The position numbers and the translations under genes are program-made. A stretch of 6,024 nt of DNA from an uncultured Caulobacteraceae bacterium (lineage in GTDB: Bacteria > Pseudomonadota > Alphaproteobacteria > Caulobacterales > Caulobacteraceae), in assembly GCA_946482375.1 (NCBI GenBank), contig CAMLRH010000171.1, positions 1-6,024 of the forward strand, written 5' to 3'. Positions 5,846 to 6,024 of this stretch are shown here, one piece after another; positions within the stretch are counted from its first letter, which is position 1; every line of letters begins with the position of its first letter. A model generated the notes under the pieces. That model was given only the letters and a program-made list of their open reading frames with translations. It was not told the DNA's origin and did not search any database.

Positions 5846-5878
5846 CGAGGGCCGAAAGTTACAGTCCTGTCATCCAGG

Positions 5879-6024
5879 TCAGGCGTGGGCGCGGTTCTTC
5901 ACCAGATCATCGACGACCGAGGGGTCCGCCAGCGTCGTGGTGTCGCCGAGGTTGCCGACGTCATTCTCGGCGATCTTGCGCAGGATGCGGCGCATGATCT
6001 TGCCCGAGCGGGTCTTGGGCAGGC
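5879..6024 (-). CDS. acs: acetyl-CoA synthetase, C-terminal 47 residues (partial)
   Basis: Acetate:CoA ligase (AMP-forming), which activates acetate to acetyl-CoA in the cytosol. Only the C-terminus lies in the window; the gene continues past base 6024. The minus-strand frame reads [18 protein letters not shown], the hallmark end of the Acs C-terminal subdomain, followed by [16 protein letters not shown] and a TGA at 5881-5879. The Lys in TRSGK is the catalytic lysine of the adenylation half-reaction, the one reversibly acetylated in Salmonella Acs (Lys609), so the site for Pat/CobB-type control is kept. Related propionyl-CoA synthetases end similarly, but the [13 protein letters not shown] ending favours Acs. 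It is on the same strand as the M16 gene, 76 bp upstream of it. Confidence 0.93.
   Translation of the reverse strand, partial: LPKTRSGKIMRRILRKIAENDVGNLGDTTTLADPSVVDDLVKNRAHA

Noticed and set aside
3778..5997. A 739-codon open frame on the plus strand opposite the M16 gene
   Set aside because: Its translation is low-complexity Gly/Arg/Val/Asp-rich with no recognisable domain. It is the antisense shadow of a GC-biased gene with clear M16 motifs, and it also runs into the acs end.

Overview
The window is high-GC bacterial chromosomal DNA. Its gene families, strongly GC-biased third positions and intergenic palindromes point to an alphaproteobacterium, most likely of the Caulobacterales (Caulobacter, Phenylobacterium or Brevundimonas type). 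That placement is inferred from protein flavour and repeat style, not from a search. The content is housekeeping and envelope genes. I found no phage, transposase, CRISPR, tRNA, rRNA or defence genes.

Layout, left to right. At 1-12 (minus) there is a possible first codon and Shine-Dalgarno of a divergent gene that runs off the window. At 81-923 (plus) is purU, formyltetrahydrofolate deformylase. Converging on it are four minus-strand genes, read right to left: the last 47 codons of acs, acetyl-CoA synthetase (5879-6024); a secreted tandem-domain M16 zinc protease (2971-5802); ilvA, threonine ammonia-lyase with a C-terminal ACT domain (1609-2811); and a small lipoprotein FKBP-type prolyl isomerase (1032-1493).

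The three intergenic gaps longer than 100 bp (924-1031, 1494-1608, 2812-2970) each contain one two-armed inverted repeat of about 95 bp (925-1020, 1507-1602, 2876-2969). Each starts or ends within a few bases of a stop codon. In all three, each arm is itself a hairpin with GAA at or near the tip of the loop. The two shorter gaps (13-80 and 5803-5878) have none.

The genes are not an obvious pathway. PurU feeds formate and tetrahydrofolate to one-carbon and purine metabolism, IlvA supplies 2-oxobutanoate for isoleucine, and Acs activates acetate. The protease and the FKBP lipoprotein belong to the cell envelope. The minus-strand genes have gaps of 76, 159 and 115 bp, so they form a loose run rather than a tight operon. 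The best candidates for undescribed biology are the structured intergenic repeats and the single-chain split active site of the M16 protease. I see no convincing new gene system.
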